Source: Deltaproteobacteria bacterium (GTDB lineage Bacteria > Myxococcota_A > UBA9042). From it: DNA of 33,284 nt. The position numbers and the translations under genes are program-made. Below the pieces are notes generated by a model. That model did not search any database. It was given only the letters and a program-made list of their open reading frames with translations, and was not told the origin of the DNA. The stretch spans positions 25,001-58,284 of the forward strand of contig JACKFC010000029.1 in NCBI GenBank assembly GCA_020632665.1, written 5' to 3'. Positions 24,436-33,284 of the stretch are shown here, in pieces (position 1 is the first letter of the stretch; each line of letters opens with the position of its first letter).

Positions 24436-24436
<1 letters not shown>
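23594..24436 (+). CDS. birA: Biotin--[acetyl-CoA carboxylase] ligase, monofunctional BirA
   Basis: BirA makes biotinyl-AMP and transfers biotin to the carrier protein of acetyl-CoA carboxylase and related enzymes. The 280-residue product has the adenylate-binding loop QTSGRGRSGARW (51-62), KWPNDLL (111-117), the catalytic-Lys region KLGGCL (Lys127) and GVGINL (147-152). A small C-terminal beta domain ends DGRILLELESGAVVPL. There is no N-terminal helix-turn-helix, so this is the non-repressor type. The GTG start overlaps the nadC stop as GTGA. A longer in-frame reading through nadC has no family match. Its stop shares a base with the coaX start, the common birA-coaX pairing. Confidence 0.93.
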
Positions 24437-25220
<784 letters not shown>

Positions 25221-25224
<4 letters not shown>

Positions 25225-25862
25225 AGCTCGGCGTCTCCGAGATCTACGCCTCGATCCAGGGCGAATCGAGCCACGCGGGGCGGCCGTGCACCTTCGTCCG
25301 GCTGGCTGGCTGTCCGCTGCGCTGCCGCTGGTGCGATACCGTCTACAGCTTCGACGCTGGCGAGATGATGACGATCGAGGCGATCGTGGCGAAGGTCGCC
25401 GCGCTCGGCCTGCCCTTGGTCGAGCTGACCGGCGGCGAGCCGCTGGCGCAGCGCCCTGCCCCGGCTCTGGTCGAAGCGCTCTGCCAGGCCGGCCACGAGG
25501 TCTTGATCGAGACCAGCGGCGCCTATCCGGTCTCCGGGATCGACGCCCGCGCGAAGATCATCGCCGACCTGAAATGCCCCGGCTCGAACGAGGCGGCGCG
25601 CAACCGAATGGACGTCCTCGCAGCCCTACGCTCGGTCGACGAGTTGAAGATCGTGGTCGCAGATCGCGCCGATTTCGACTGGGCGCGGAGCCAGCTCGAC
25701 GGGCCACTGGCGACGACGGAAGCGACCATCTTGTGGTCAGCGGTGCACGGCGAATTGCAGCCTGCGACGCTGGCGGCCTGGCTGCTCGCCGAGCGACCGC
25801 GCGGCCGGATGCAGCTGCAGCTGCACAAGATCCTCTGGCCCGAGATCGACCGAGGCGTCTGA
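25221..25862 (+). CDS. queE: 7-carboxy-7-deazaguanine synthase QueE (radical SAM)
   Basis: QueE uses a 4Fe-4S cluster and SAM to rearrange 6-carboxytetrahydropterin to 7-carboxy-7-deazaguanine, on the path to preQ0 and queuosine. The 213-residue product begins KLGVSEIYASIQGESSHAGR, as in the family. Cluster ligands are Cys31, Cys35 and Cys38 (CPLRCRWCDT), and the SAM-binding TGGEPL lies at 70-75. LKCPGSNE and LKIVVADRADFDWA are also typical. The GTG start overlaps the coaX stop as GTGA. No queC, queD or queF is in the window, so the rest of the pathway must lie elsewhere. Confidence 0.93.
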
Positions 25863-25879
25863 CGGCGCGCCTGCTCGGC

Positions 25880-27070
25880 TCAGGGGATGTCGACGAAATC
25901 GATGCCGAGCTCTTCCGGCTCGCCGCAGCGCACCTTGGCCCGGGTCGCGCCGTTGAGCAGGCGCCAAATCGGCTCACCCAACAACGCAGCGCGCCAGCCG
26001 TGCAGCCCGAGGCGTTCGAGCAGCTCCTCGCGGGTGGTGCAACCGTCCTGCAGGGCCTCGGTGATGGTCCGCCGCTTGAGCAGGAGCTGCGCCGCCACGC
26101 CTTCGCGTGCCGAGAGCTCGGTGACCAACAGCATGATCAGGCCGGCGACGGCCTCGAGCCCAGGTGGCGGCGGAGCACGACCGGGCGGGGTCTCCAATGG
26201 CGTGTCGGCACCGCGCGCCACGGCAGCCAGCCAGCGGTCGGCGTAGCGCTGGATATTGCGATGGTTCAGCCGCCGGTTGCCGTCGAGATCAGAGAGCGAC
26301 GTCGGCGCCCGTCGCGCAAGACCAAGGAGAATCTCGTCGCTGATCAGGAAATGCGGGACCTGATTCAGCTCGGCGGCGAGCCGCTCGCGCTCGGCGGCGA
26401 GCTCCACCAGGACGCCCCCCTCCTTCGGCTTGAGCTTGCGTGCGCCGCTGACGCGCTGCCAGCACTGCATCGGGTCGCGACCGTAGCGCTCGCGCTGCGA
26501 GAGCGGCGCGCACTCCTCCTCGACCCACGCGACCCGCCCCTGCTCGCGGAGGCGACCATCGAGCCGGTTGTGCAGCTCGAGCAGGTAGCGGACGTCGTCG
26601 GCGGCGTAGGAGAGCTGGCGCTCGGGCAATGGACGGCGGCTCCAATCCGCCATCTGCGAGCCCTTGGCCATCCGCACGCGCATCTCCGTGCGGAGCAGGT
26701 TCGCCAGGCCAATCTGCAGGCCGAAGCCGAGGAAGGCGGCCGCGACCTGGGTGTCGAAGAGGCGTGGAAAGACGATGCCGAAGCCAAGCGCGACAATCTC
26801 GAGGTCGTTGTGCAGGGCATGGCCGATCACCAGCGCGCGCGAGTCACGGATGGCGGCGAAGATGGCGCCGATATCGACCGTTCCGAGCGGATCGACGAGG
26901 AAGATCGCGTCTTCCGTGGCGATCTGGAGCAACATCAGGTGCGGGAGATAGGACCGCTCGCCGTGAAATTCGGTATCGATGGCGAGGCGCTCTGCGCCGG
27001 CGATGGCCTCGAGGACGATCGCCTGCTGCTCGGCTCCCCCAATCCAGATCGGCTCCAGCGTCGCGTTCAT
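25880..27070 (-). CDS. rnd: Ribonuclease D-like 3'-5' exonuclease with HRDC domains
   Basis: RNase D trims the 3' ends of tRNA precursors and other structured RNAs. The 396-residue product has the DEDDy exonuclease motifs: Asp32 and Glu34 in DTEFH, Asp89 in GHALHNDLEI, and Tyr155 with Asp159 in YAADDV. The part from about residue 210 contains a typical HRDC helical bundle (VPHFLISDEILLGLARRAP). A second HRDC-like stretch ends LHGWRAALLGEPIWRLLNG, as in true RNase D. The ATG at 27070 is preceded by GAGG. A longer frame upstream overlaps xseB and tlyA on the other strand and shows no domain. It ends 17 bp from the convergent queE stop. Confidence 0.9.
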   Translation of the reverse strand: MNATLEPIWIGGAEQQAIVLEAIAGAERLAIDTEFHGERSYLPHLMLLQIATEDAIFLVDPLGTVDIGAIFAAIRDSRALVIGHALHNDLEIVALGFGIVFPRLFDTQVAAAFLGFGLQIGLANLLRTEMRVRMAKGSQMADWSRRPLPERQLSYAADDVRYLLELHNRLDGRLREQGRVAWVEEECAPLSQRERYGRDPMQCWQRVSGARKLKPKEGGVLVELAAERERLAAELNQVPHFLISDEILLGLARRAPTSLSDLDGNRRLNHRNIQRYADRWLAAVARGADTPLETPPGRAPPPPGLEAVAGLIMLLVTELSAREGVAAQLLLKRRTITEALQDGCTTREELLERLGLHGWRAALLGEPIWRLLNGATRAKVRCGEPEELGIDFVDIP

Positions 27071-27183
27071 CGTGCCTCGCCGCGGGGTCGCGTCCGCCCC
27101 CCAGGGCAGAAAGGCTAGCACGGACGGCAACGCCCTGCTATCTCGCATCTGAGGCGCATTTCGACGCGCCGCGGGAGCAGCAG

Positions 27184-27444
27184 ATGCCGCACGGAGCGAT
27201 GGACGACAGCGAAACGACGGACGCCCCGGCCTTCGAGAACCTACTCGGTGAGCTCGAGACAATCGTGGCGCAGCTCGAGAGCGGGGAACTCTCGCTCGAG
27301 GAGGGCCTCGCCGCCTTCGAGCGCGGGATGAAGCTCTCGCGGCAGACCGAGGCGATCCTCGACGCCGTCGATGCACGTGTCGAAGTGCTGATGCGCGGCG
27401 AGCAGACGCCCCGCCCCGCTGCAATGGACGGCAGCGACGCATGA
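27184..27444 (+). CDS. xseB: Exodeoxyribonuclease VII small subunit
   Basis: XseB assembles in several copies on XseA to form exonuclease VII, which degrades single-stranded DNA. The 86-residue product has the usual helix-rich core FENLLGELETIVAQLESG and LSLEEGLAAFERGMKLSR. The start at 27184 has GGGAG six bases upstream. The ATG at 27199 has its purine run too close. The stop overlaps the tlyA start as ATGA. xseA is not in the window. The pairing of xseB with tlyA, sometimes with isoprenoid genes between, is common, but here no ispA or dxs intervenes. Confidence 0.92.
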   Translation: MPHGAMDDSETTDAPAFENLLGELETIVAQLESGELSLEEGLAAFERGMKLSRQTEAILDAVDARVEVLMRGEQTPRPAAMDGSDA

Positions 27445-28184
27445 AGCGAAAGCTCCGGCTCGACGAGGCGGTGGTCGAAGCGGGGCTCTGCGACGATGTG
27501 CAACAGGCCCGCGGTTTCATCCTCGCGGGGAGCGTCTTGGTCGACGATCGCCCGGTCGACAAAGCCGGGACCATGGTCAAGGCCGGCGCCCGCCTGCGCG
27601 TCAAGGGCCATCGCCACGGCTTCGTCTCGCGCGGCGGGGTCAAGCTCGACGGCGCCCTCGAACGCCTCGGCCTCGATCCGCAGGGCCGCTCGGCGCTCGA
27701 TATCGGCGCCGCGACCGGCGGCTTCACCGACGCCTTGTTGCAACGCGGCGCGGTTGCGGTGACCGCGGTGGACGTCGGCTACGGCTTGCTCGCCGATGGC
27801 CTGCGCCGTGACCCACGCGTTACCGTCCTCGAACGCACCAACGCCCGGACGCTGCAGCCCGACGCCCTGCCCTACCTGCCGTCCTGGGTCGTCGTCGACG
27901 CCAGCTTCATCTCCCTGCGCCTGCTGCTGCCGGCCATCGCCCGCTGCGCCGCTCCGGATGCGCTCTTGCTGGCGATGGTGAAGCCGCAATTCGAGCTGCC
28001 GGCCAACGACGTGCCCGAGGGTGGCGTGGTCCGCGACGAATCCGCACGGCAGGCAGCAGCCGACGCGGTGGCCGCAGAGGCTGCGGAATTCGGCTTCGTC
28101 GAGCGCGGACGCTGCGATTCTCCACTGGCAGGCCCGGCCGGGAACGTCGAGATCTTCCTGCGCCTCGAGCGAGGCACGCCGTGA
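27441..28184 (+). CDS. tlyA: TlyA-family rRNA 2'-O-methyltransferase
   Basis: TlyA enzymes methylate ribose 2'-OH groups in rRNA. The mycobacterial form acts on 16S C1409 and 23S C1920 and affects capreomycin sensitivity. An older name is hemolysin A. The 247-residue product has an N-terminal S4 RNA-binding domain (about 1-60), VSRGGVKLDGAL (62-73), the SAM loop ALDIGAATGGFTD and VDVGYGLLADGLR. The methyltransferase tetrad falls at Lys68, Asp153, Lys181 and Glu237, one residue offset from the mycobacterial positions. It is translationally coupled to both neighbours. Target choice (one or both rRNA sites) cannot be read from sequence. Confidence 0.92.
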   Translation: MKRKLRLDEAVVEAGLCDDVQQARGFILAGSVLVDDRPVDKAGTMVKAGARLRVKGHRHGFVSRGGVKLDGALERLGLDPQGRSALDIGAATGGFTDALLQRGAVAVTAVDVGYGLLADGLRRDPRVTVLERTNARTLQPDALPYLPSWVVVDASFISLRLLLPAIARCAAPDALLLAMVKPQFELPANDVPEGGVVRDESARQAAADAVAAEAAEFGFVERGRCDSPLAGPAGNVEIFLRLERGTP

Positions 28185-29104
28185 CCGCGCGGATCGGCGT
28201 CGACGTCGGTGGCACCCGGCTCAAGCTCGGCTGGATTCGCGACGGCGACGTTTGTGGCCGATCCGTCGTGGGCGTCGGCCCCGACGCCCGCAGCGCCGCG
28301 GGTTTGGTCTCGGTGCTCGCAGCCGAGGTCGACGCGATGCAGCATCGCTTCGGTGCGGTGCAGAGCGTTGGCCTGGGCGTGGCCGGAGTGCTCTCGAGCG
28401 ACGGCCGGAGGGTGCTGCAGAGTCCGAACCTGCCGTGGCTCGACGGGGTCGCCTTGGTCGACACGTTGCAGTCCGCGATTGCGCTACCGGTCGCTGCCGA
28501 CAATGACGCGAATTGCGTCGGTTGGGGCGAAGCGATGGTCGGCGCCGGCGCAGGAGCGCCGCGACAGGTCTGCCTCGCGCTCGGCACCGGGACGGGCGGA
28601 TCCCTGGTCCTGGACGGCCGCTTGCTGCGCGGCGAACGCGGCCGCGGCGTCGAGCTCGGCCACCTCTGCGTCCATCCCGGCGGCCCGGCGTGCGGCTGTG
28701 GTGGCCGCGGTTGTCTGGAGCAATATGCCTCGCAGACCGGGATCGACCGGATGCTGCGCGGCCTGGGCGTCAGCGACGGCGAGAACGCGGCCTTTCGCGT
28801 CCGCCGGGCCTTCGATCAGCCCGAGCATCCCGCCCACGCCGCCGCGATCAACGCTGCGGGGCGGGCGCTCGGCGTGGCGATGGCGGTCTTCTCGCGCTGG
28901 CTCGACGTGCCGCTCTACGTCCTCGCGGGTGGCCTCGCGGCCGGCGCGGACCAGCTCCGTCCGGCACTCGACGCCGCGCTGTGGCGAGAGGGTGTCGACC
29001 CCGACGCGATCGAGATCCGGGTCGGTACTCTGGGTGTGGATGCGGGCACGATCGGCGCTGCGCTGCTGGCGGATGCGCCGCGCGGCGCCGCGCGACTGAG
29101 CTAG
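28181..29104 (+). CDS. ROK-family sugar kinase, probable glucokinase
   Basis: ROK kinases phosphorylate glucose or related sugars such as N-acetylmannosamine in the cytosol. The 307-residue product has the phosphate loop DVGGTRLK (8-15), the catalytic base Asp109 in DNDANC, LGTGTGG (134-140), and the zinc site His161 with CGCGGRGCLE (171-180). There is no DNA-binding helix-turn-helix, so it is an enzyme and not a ROK repressor. Substrate residues following the zinc site, including HPGGPACGCG, resemble glucokinases but do not settle the substrate. The GTG start overlaps the tlyA stop as GTGA. Its TAG lies in a CTAG shared with the convergent gene. Confidence 0.88.
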   Translation: MTARIGVDVGGTRLKLGWIRDGDVCGRSVVGVGPDARSAAGLVSVLAAEVDAMQHRFGAVQSVGLGVAGVLSSDGRRVLQSPNLPWLDGVALVDTLQSAIALPVAADNDANCVGWGEAMVGAGAGAPRQVCLALGTGTGGSLVLDGRLLRGERGRGVELGHLCVHPGGPACGCGGRGCLEQYASQTGIDRMLRGLGVSDGENAAFRVRRAFDQPEHPAHAAAINAAGRALGVAMAVFSRWLDVPLYVLAGGLAAGADQLRPALDAALWREGVDPDAIEIRVGTLGVDAGTIGAALLADAPRGAARLS

Positions 29105-30801
29105 AACTCGGCGCCGCAGACCTTCTTGTTCTTGATGTCGAAGACGCTCTCGAGCGTGGCCAGGAACTTGTCCGGGTCGGCCGCGTCGGCGCCGAGCAGC
29201 TTACCGTTGCCGGAGATCGCGAGGCTGGCGGAATTCTTCATCGAGGTCGCGCCGGAGATGTCGACGACGTAGACGCGCACGCCGAAGGGCTTGCCGTCCG
29301 GGCTGCGCAGCACGTTGTCGTTGGCGTTGCTGACCGAGGGGCTGAACGTCTCGCGCGGATCTTCGACGCACTCGCCGGCGCAATAGGTCGGCTCGCCCTG
29401 GCTCGCACCCGGCAAGCAGGGCGCCATGTCCTTGCTGCAGTAGTAGCCGGTGATCTCGAACTTGGGCAGGCATTTTCCGCTCTTGCAGATGATCGGATCG
29501 TCGACCGTGCCGCCGACGCAGTCGGTGTCGGCCTGGCAGCCGAGGCCGTAGGCCATGCGCTTGGCCTGGACCCACGGGGCGAAGAAGTTGGTCGCCGAAT
29601 TCGACTCACCGCCGTCGGTGAAGAGCACCACGATGGTCTCGCGGCAGGAGCGGGCCGGGTCCTTGCAGACGCCGTCCTTGCAGACGTAGTTCACGTTGCC
29701 GCAATCGTCGGTGGTGCTGCAGGTCTTGCCGTCGATGACGACGCTGTTGCGCAGGTACTCGCCGAGATAGAAGAGGGTCCGGCCGATCGGCGTGCCGCCC
29801 GTGGGCCGCAACTCGGGGTCGGTGTGGACATAGCAGGTATTGCTGCAGCAGGTCCCGGCGCAGCCCGGAACGGGCTTGCAGACGGTCGAGCTGTTGTTGC
29901 AGCTGCCTTGCGCCGCCATCGCCTCGCTGCCGTCCATCCATTTCAGGATCTCCGTCTTCGACTCGAAGGTGGCCGTCTCGGGGAAGGGCACGCAGAGCGT
30001 CTCGTTGGTGGCTTCCCAGAACCAGGTCGAGCTCGGCGAGATCGACTGGGCGGTTCCCGAATCGGTCGAGAGCTTCGACTGGCCCTGATAGAATCCGGAC
30101 GTGCAGGAGATCGTGGAAGTCTTGTAGTAGAGCTTCTGCGGGAAGCGGAAGAGCGCCATCCGCGTCACCTTGTCGTCGATCTTCGAGAGCGCCTGGGTGA
30201 AGACCTGCTTGCTGATGTCCATCCGGGTGCAGCCCTTGGTGGGATCACAGGTCGGTGCGGTCTGGCCCGAGGCGGTGCAGCCGTTGACCTTGCCGGTCAT
30301 CGAGCCCGAGGTGTCGAAGGCGATGATCAGGTTGTTGCTGACGGGCACGCACTTGCCCTCGCTGCAGGTGAGTCCGGGGAAGCAATTCGACTCGATCCAG
30401 CCGTCCTCGAACGGCCCGCAGGTCGCGAGCTTGGCGCCGCTGCACTTGGTCTCGCCGAAGGTGCAGACCTTGCCGACGTCTTCGATCGCGTCGGCATCTC
30501 CGGCGGTGTCGCCGTCGGCCTCTCCGTCGGGTGTCGCGTCGCCGTCCCCTTCCACATCGCCGGCGGCGCCGTCGGTCGGCTCGGCGTCCGCGCTCTGCCC
30601 ATCGCCCGAGCTGTCACTGGCATCGGCGACGGCGTCGTTGCCTCCGGCCGTGCCGTCTTCTTGCGTCGTATCGCCGGCAGCATCGACGACGTCCGTGGCC
30701 GAGCCAGCGCCGGTATCGACGGTGTTCCCAGTATCCTCACTGCACGCGGTGAGGACCGAGAGAAGGACGAGAACACCGGTTGCGAGACTGACTCGACGCA
30801 T
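29101..30801 (-). CDS. vWA-like lipoprotein with MIDAS motif and Cys-rich modules (paralogue 1)
   Basis: The 566-residue product has a lipoprotein signal ending LLSVLTAC (Cys20). An 85-residue Asp/Gly/Ala linker follows, then a six-Cys module near 113-151 (CTFGETKC through CSEGKC, with a GW core). A von Willebrand factor A-like domain comes next, with the complete metal-ion-dependent adhesion site: DTSGS (163-167), Thr337 in GGTPIG and Asp396 in FTDGGES. Unusually, about 170 residues with many Cys lie between the first and second MIDAS elements, and another Cys-rich stretch follows. It ends FDIKNKKVCGAEF. GGAGG precedes the ATG by five bases. It lies 61 bp after its paralogue. Such domains bind protein ligands through a divalent metal; the ligand is unknown. 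Confidence 0.82.
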   Translation of the reverse strand: MRRVSLATGVLVLLSVLTACSEDTGNTVDTGAGSATDVVDAAGDTTQEDGTAGGNDAVADASDSSGDGQSADAEPTDGAAGDVEGDGDATPDGEADGDTAGDADAIEDVGKVCTFGETKCSGAKLATCGPFEDGWIESNCFPGLTCSEGKCVPVSNNLIIAFDTSGSMTGKVNGCTASGQTAPTCDPTKGCTRMDISKQVFTQALSKIDDKVTRMALFRFPQKLYYKTSTISCTSGFYQGQSKLSTDSGTAQSISPSSTWFWEATNETLCVPFPETATFESKTEILKWMDGSEAMAAQGSCNNSSTVCKPVPGCAGTCCSNTCYVHTDPELRPTGGTPIGRTLFYLGEYLRNSVVIDGKTCSTTDDCGNVNYVCKDGVCKDPARSCRETIVVLFTDGGESNSATNFFAPWVQAKRMAYGLGCQADTDCVGGTVDDPIICKSGKCLPKFEITGYYCSKDMAPCLPGASQGEPTYCAGECVEDPRETFSPSVSNANDNVLRSPDGKPFGVRVYVVDISGATSMKNSASLAISGNGKLLGADAADPDKFLATLESVFDIKNKKVCGAEF

Positions 30802-30862
30802 TCATGCCTCCAGCGCTCGCTGCCCCGCGGCGCGTCACAACGCTAGCATAGCCCGATCTCGA

Positions 30863-32455
30863 TCACTGCACGTTTCCACAGACCTTCTTGTTCTTTAGAT
30901 CGAATGCAGCGCTCAGCGCCGAGAGCAACGCGTTGGGGTCGGCGGTGTCGGCGGTGAAGACGCGGCCCCCGCCGGCGCTCGCGAGGTCGAATGACTCGGG
31001 GATCGTGGCGGAACCGCTGACGTCGACGACCTGCACCCGGACGCCAAAGGGTCGTCCGTCGGGTGAACGCAGCACGTTCGCGGCGGTGATGGAGCTGCCG
31101 GCGATTTGGTCCGGCAAGGGATCGGGCTCGCAGCGCGTCAAGACGTTCGACGACGCGGGACAGTGGAGCGGATCGCCGACCGGCGCGTTCGGCTGGCAGG
31201 GCGCACCCGTCGAGAGGCAGCGATGGCCGCTGGCGTTGGGGACCAGGCAGCGCCCGCCGACGCAGCTCGCCCCACCGACGCAATCGGCGTCGGCGCCGCA
31301 GTGCAGACCGTAGGCGAGCCGCTTCGCCATCGGCAGCGGCGAGAAATAGGCCTTCGGGTCATTGGCTTCACCGCCATCGGTGAAGACGACCACCACCGTT
31401 TCGCGGCAGGCGCGTGCCGGGTCGACGCAGACGCCACCGGTGCAGCGGTGAAAGGGCGTGCCGCAATCGCCGTCGACCGCGCAACTGCGACCGTCGACGA
31501 CGACGCGATGGCGCAAATACTCACCGACGTAGAAGAGGGTCTTGCCGATCGGCGTGCCACCCACGGCGCGCAGCTCCGGGTTGGCCGGGGCGTAGCAGCT
31601 CCCGGAGCAGCAGGTTCCGACGCCACAGCCGAGCGCCGGCGTGCAGCCATCCGGCGGACCGGCGCACGCCCCGACCGGCGGGCCGAGCGTCTCGACGCCG
31701 TCCATCCATTGGCCAATCGCCGCCGGGGTCGCGGCCGACTCGGCCACGGTGCGGGGGAAGGCGACGGAGAGGATCTCGTGCAGGAAGCCCCAATACCAGC
31801 CCGTCTTCTCGCTGATCGAGTGGGCGCCGTTGTCTGCCGCGATGGAGAAATCGCCGATCTGATAGCCGGCGTCGCAGCCATCCGCAGCGGTCCGCGCGAG
31901 ACGCGACGGAAAGTGGAATAGCGCCATCCGCACCCGCTGCGGGTCGATCGCGGCGAGGACCTTGCCGAAGACCACCTTGGCCACGTCCATCCGGCTGCAG
32001 CCCTTGGCCGGCTCACAGCTCGGGAAGCCCGCCTGGTCGCAGGCGACTCCGGGCACCGCCGAGCTCATCGAGCCGGATGTGTCGAAGACGATGACGAGGT
32101 TGCTGCCGATCGGGACGCAGGCGCCCTCCTGGCAGAACGTACCGGGGAAGCAGGCGCCGCGGACCCACCCGTCGCCGGCGGGCGCGCAGGTATCGAGCTC
32201 GACGCCGGCACAGCGTGTCGCGCCGGGGGTGCACGGCCCATCGAGGCTCGGCAGCTCGAGCGTTGGGCTCGCGATGGTCTCGACGCCGGCGCCGTCATCG
32301 GTGCCGGCGTCGATGTCCGCAGCATCTGCAGCTGCGGTGGATGCCGTGTCGCTATCGCCCCAATCGTCGGGCGGTGGCGTCCGACAACCGAGCGCCACAA
32401 CGCAGAACCCCACCACGAGCGCGGCGAGCGGTGCCGGTCGTGGTGGGGCATGCAT
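30863..32455 (-). CDS. vWA-like lipoprotein with MIDAS motif and Cys-rich modules (paralogue 2)
   Basis: The 530-residue product has the same order of parts as its downstream neighbour. A signal peptide ends VVALGC (Cys24), followed by a shorter acidic linker and a six-Cys module (CTPGATRC through CQEGAC, GW core). The vWA-like domain has DTSGS (125-129), Thr301 in GGTPIG and Asp360 in FTDGGEA. Long stretches match nearly word for word (GGTPIGKTLFYVGEYLR, NVLRSPDGRPFGVRV, FDLKNKKVCG), but the linkers and many loops differ, so the duplication is old. GGAG lies nine bases before the ATG. It begins 24 bp after the preceding partial gene, so the three probably form one transcript. Confidence 0.82.
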   Translation of the reverse strand: MHAPPRPAPLAALVVGFCVVALGCRTPPPDDWGDSDTASTAAADAADIDAGTDDGAGVETIASPTLELPSLDGPCTPGATRCAGVELDTCAPAGDGWVRGACFPGTFCQEGACVPIGSNLVIVFDTSGSMSSAVPGVACDQAGFPSCEPAKGCSRMDVAKVVFGKVLAAIDPQRVRMALFHFPSRLARTAADGCDAGYQIGDFSIAADNGAHSISEKTGWYWGFLHEILSVAFPRTVAESAATPAAIGQWMDGVETLGPPVGACAGPPDGCTPALGCGVGTCCSGSCYAPANPELRAVGGTPIGKTLFYVGEYLRHRVVVDGRSCAVDGDCGTPFHRCTGGVCVDPARACRETVVVVFTDGGEANDPKAYFSPLPMAKRLAYGLHCGADADCVGGASCVGGRCLVPNASGHRCLSTGAPCQPNAPVGDPLHCPASSNVLTRCEPDPLPDQIAGSSITAANVLRSPDGRPFGVRVQVVDVSGSATIPESFDLASAGGGRVFTADTADPNALLSALSAAFDLKNKKVCGNVQ

Positions 32456-32479
32456 CGTGAATCGCTCCGGCGGGGCTGG

Positions 32480-33284
32480 CTACGGCGCGGCAGGCGGCGC
32501 GCCGCGGCGAGCGCCGAGCTTCTGGAACGCGCCGATCAGGCTGACCGGAACGTCGAGCTCGCAGGCGTAGGAGCGCGAGCGCTGGTTGCAGCCGACGGTC
32601 ACGGCGCGATCGGCCGGCAAGCCGAGCGCCGCCGCCTCGGGGAAGGCCTTCGAGAAGGCGGCGACCGCGGCACCCGCGTTGATGTAGGCCAGCCAGATCG
32701 GGCTGCTGACGCTTGCGGCGGCGGCTGCCTTGTAGACGGGCGCATCCGGTAGACCGCCGACCTTGCCTTGGGCAGCGCGGCGACCTTGCTCGAACGCACT
32801 CGGACCGATCGTGGCGACGATGCGGTCCTTGCCGGTGCAGAGCGCGACCGCCATGCGGTCGCCGATGGTCTTGCTCGCGGCCATCATCTCCTGGCTGTCG
32901 CCGCCGCTCTTGCCGAGCTTGGCCCAATCGAAGGTGAAGTCGACGACCTCGCAGTTGGTTCCGTCCGCCTTGGTGGCGTTCGCGGTGATCGTGACGCCGG
33001 CTTCCTTCGCGATGGGGCCGAAGGCGGTGATCATCGGCTCGACCTTCTGCTCCTGCAGGGCGCGCTTGACGATGGCGAGCTGCGGGTCGGAGCCCTTCTT
33101 CGGGTCACGCTCGGCGGCGCGGGCCTCTTCGGCCTCGATGGCCTTGAGCAGCAGCATCGAGCCGATCTTCTTGAAGAGCTTGAGGGCGGCGTCCGGATCG
33201 GTGGCCTTGGCGAAGCCGAGCAGGCCGAGGGCGGCGTCGCCGTCGGGGTAGAGCGCCAGGGCGCTGTCGCCGCTCTGCTTCTCG
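32480..33284 (-). CDS. Hypothetical protein, 5' end beyond window
   Basis: The reading frame is open to the window edge, giving at least 268 residues without the N-terminus, so any signal peptide is not visible. The visible part begins EKQSGDSALALYPDGDAALG, is rich in Ala, Lys and Asp, and has three Cys in its second half (ALCTG, VGCNQRSRSYACELDVP). The last two could be disulphide-linked. I do not recognise a family. The phrase about a numerical level followed by LGLLGFAKATDP resembles the N-termini of myxobacterial secreted proteins that start AL-x-L-x-P, but this is weak. It sits 24 bp upstream of the vWA-like lipoprotein genes and is probably co-transcribed with them. Confidence 0.7.
   Translation of the reverse strand, partial: EKQSGDSALALYPDGDAALGLLGFAKATDPDAALKLFKKIGSMLLLKAIEAEEARAAERDPKKGSDPQLAIVKRALQEQKVEPMITAFGPIAKEAGVTITANATKADGTNCEVVDFTFDWAKLGKSGGDSQEMMAASKTIGDRMAVALCTGKDRIVATIGPSAFEQGRRAAQGKVGGLPDAPVYKAAAAASVSSPIWLAYINAGAAVAAFSKAFPEAAALGLPADRAVTVGCNQRSRSYACELDVPVSLIGAFQKLGARRGAPPAAP

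Overview
The window is GC-rich, densely coded bacterial chromosome with short intergenic gaps and many translationally coupled genes (GTGA, ATGA and TGATG overlaps). It mixes ordinary housekeeping genes with large secreted lipoproteins. These lipoproteins have Asp/Ala/Gly-rich linkers after the lipid-attachment Cys, six-Cys modules, IPT/TIG domains, an IgGFc-binding-like domain and AVG-type propeller repeats. That style of lipoprotein is typical of Myxococcota and Bradymonadota-like bacteria (the former Deltaproteobacteria). The phylum is my inference: no rRNA or other phylogenetic marker was compared. I saw no tRNA, rRNA, CRISPR array, insertion sequence, integrase or phage gene.

Layout. (1) 1-2315, minus strand: proA, rsfS, and rlmH cut by the window edge. 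(2) 2464-4005, plus strand: map and a ComF-type phosphoribosyltransferase. (3) 4003-4170: a structured convergent intergenic element with an imperfect terminal inverted repeat, three hairpins and a terminator for the minus strand. (4) 4168-6770, minus strand: rpsP, khpA and two unrecognised membrane proteins, probably driven by a promoter with a perfect TTGACA -35 element. (5) 7047-20191, plus strand: five consecutive large lipoprotein genes, the distinctive part of the window. (6) 20202-22616, minus strand: priA. (7) 22722-25862, plus strand: nadC-birA-coaX-queE, a coupled cofactor and queuosine-precursor operon. (8) 25880-27070, minus strand: an RNase D-like exonuclease. (9) 27184-29104, plus strand: xseB-tlyA-ROK sugar kinase, coupled by 4-nt overlaps. 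(10) 29101-33284, minus strand: two paralogous von Willebrand A-like lipoproteins downstream of a partial gene of unknown function.

The most interesting system is the five-lipoprotein operon. Its first product carries an IgGFc-binding-like domain. The second has six tandem IPT/TIG domains, a carboxypeptidase-regulatory-like domain, a Cys-rich segment and seven propeller repeats. The third has 14 propeller repeats. The fourth has 14 more, interrupted after the second by a Cys-rich and jelly-roll-like insertion. The fifth has an Ig-like region followed by a domain I do not recognise. The repeat counts of 7, 14 and 14 suggest whole seven-bladed propellers. All five look exported and lipid-anchored, so a surface-displayed adhesion or recognition assembly is plausible but unproven. 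A six-Cys module with a GW core also occurs in the two vWA-like lipoproteins about 10 kb downstream, which hints at a shared surface function.
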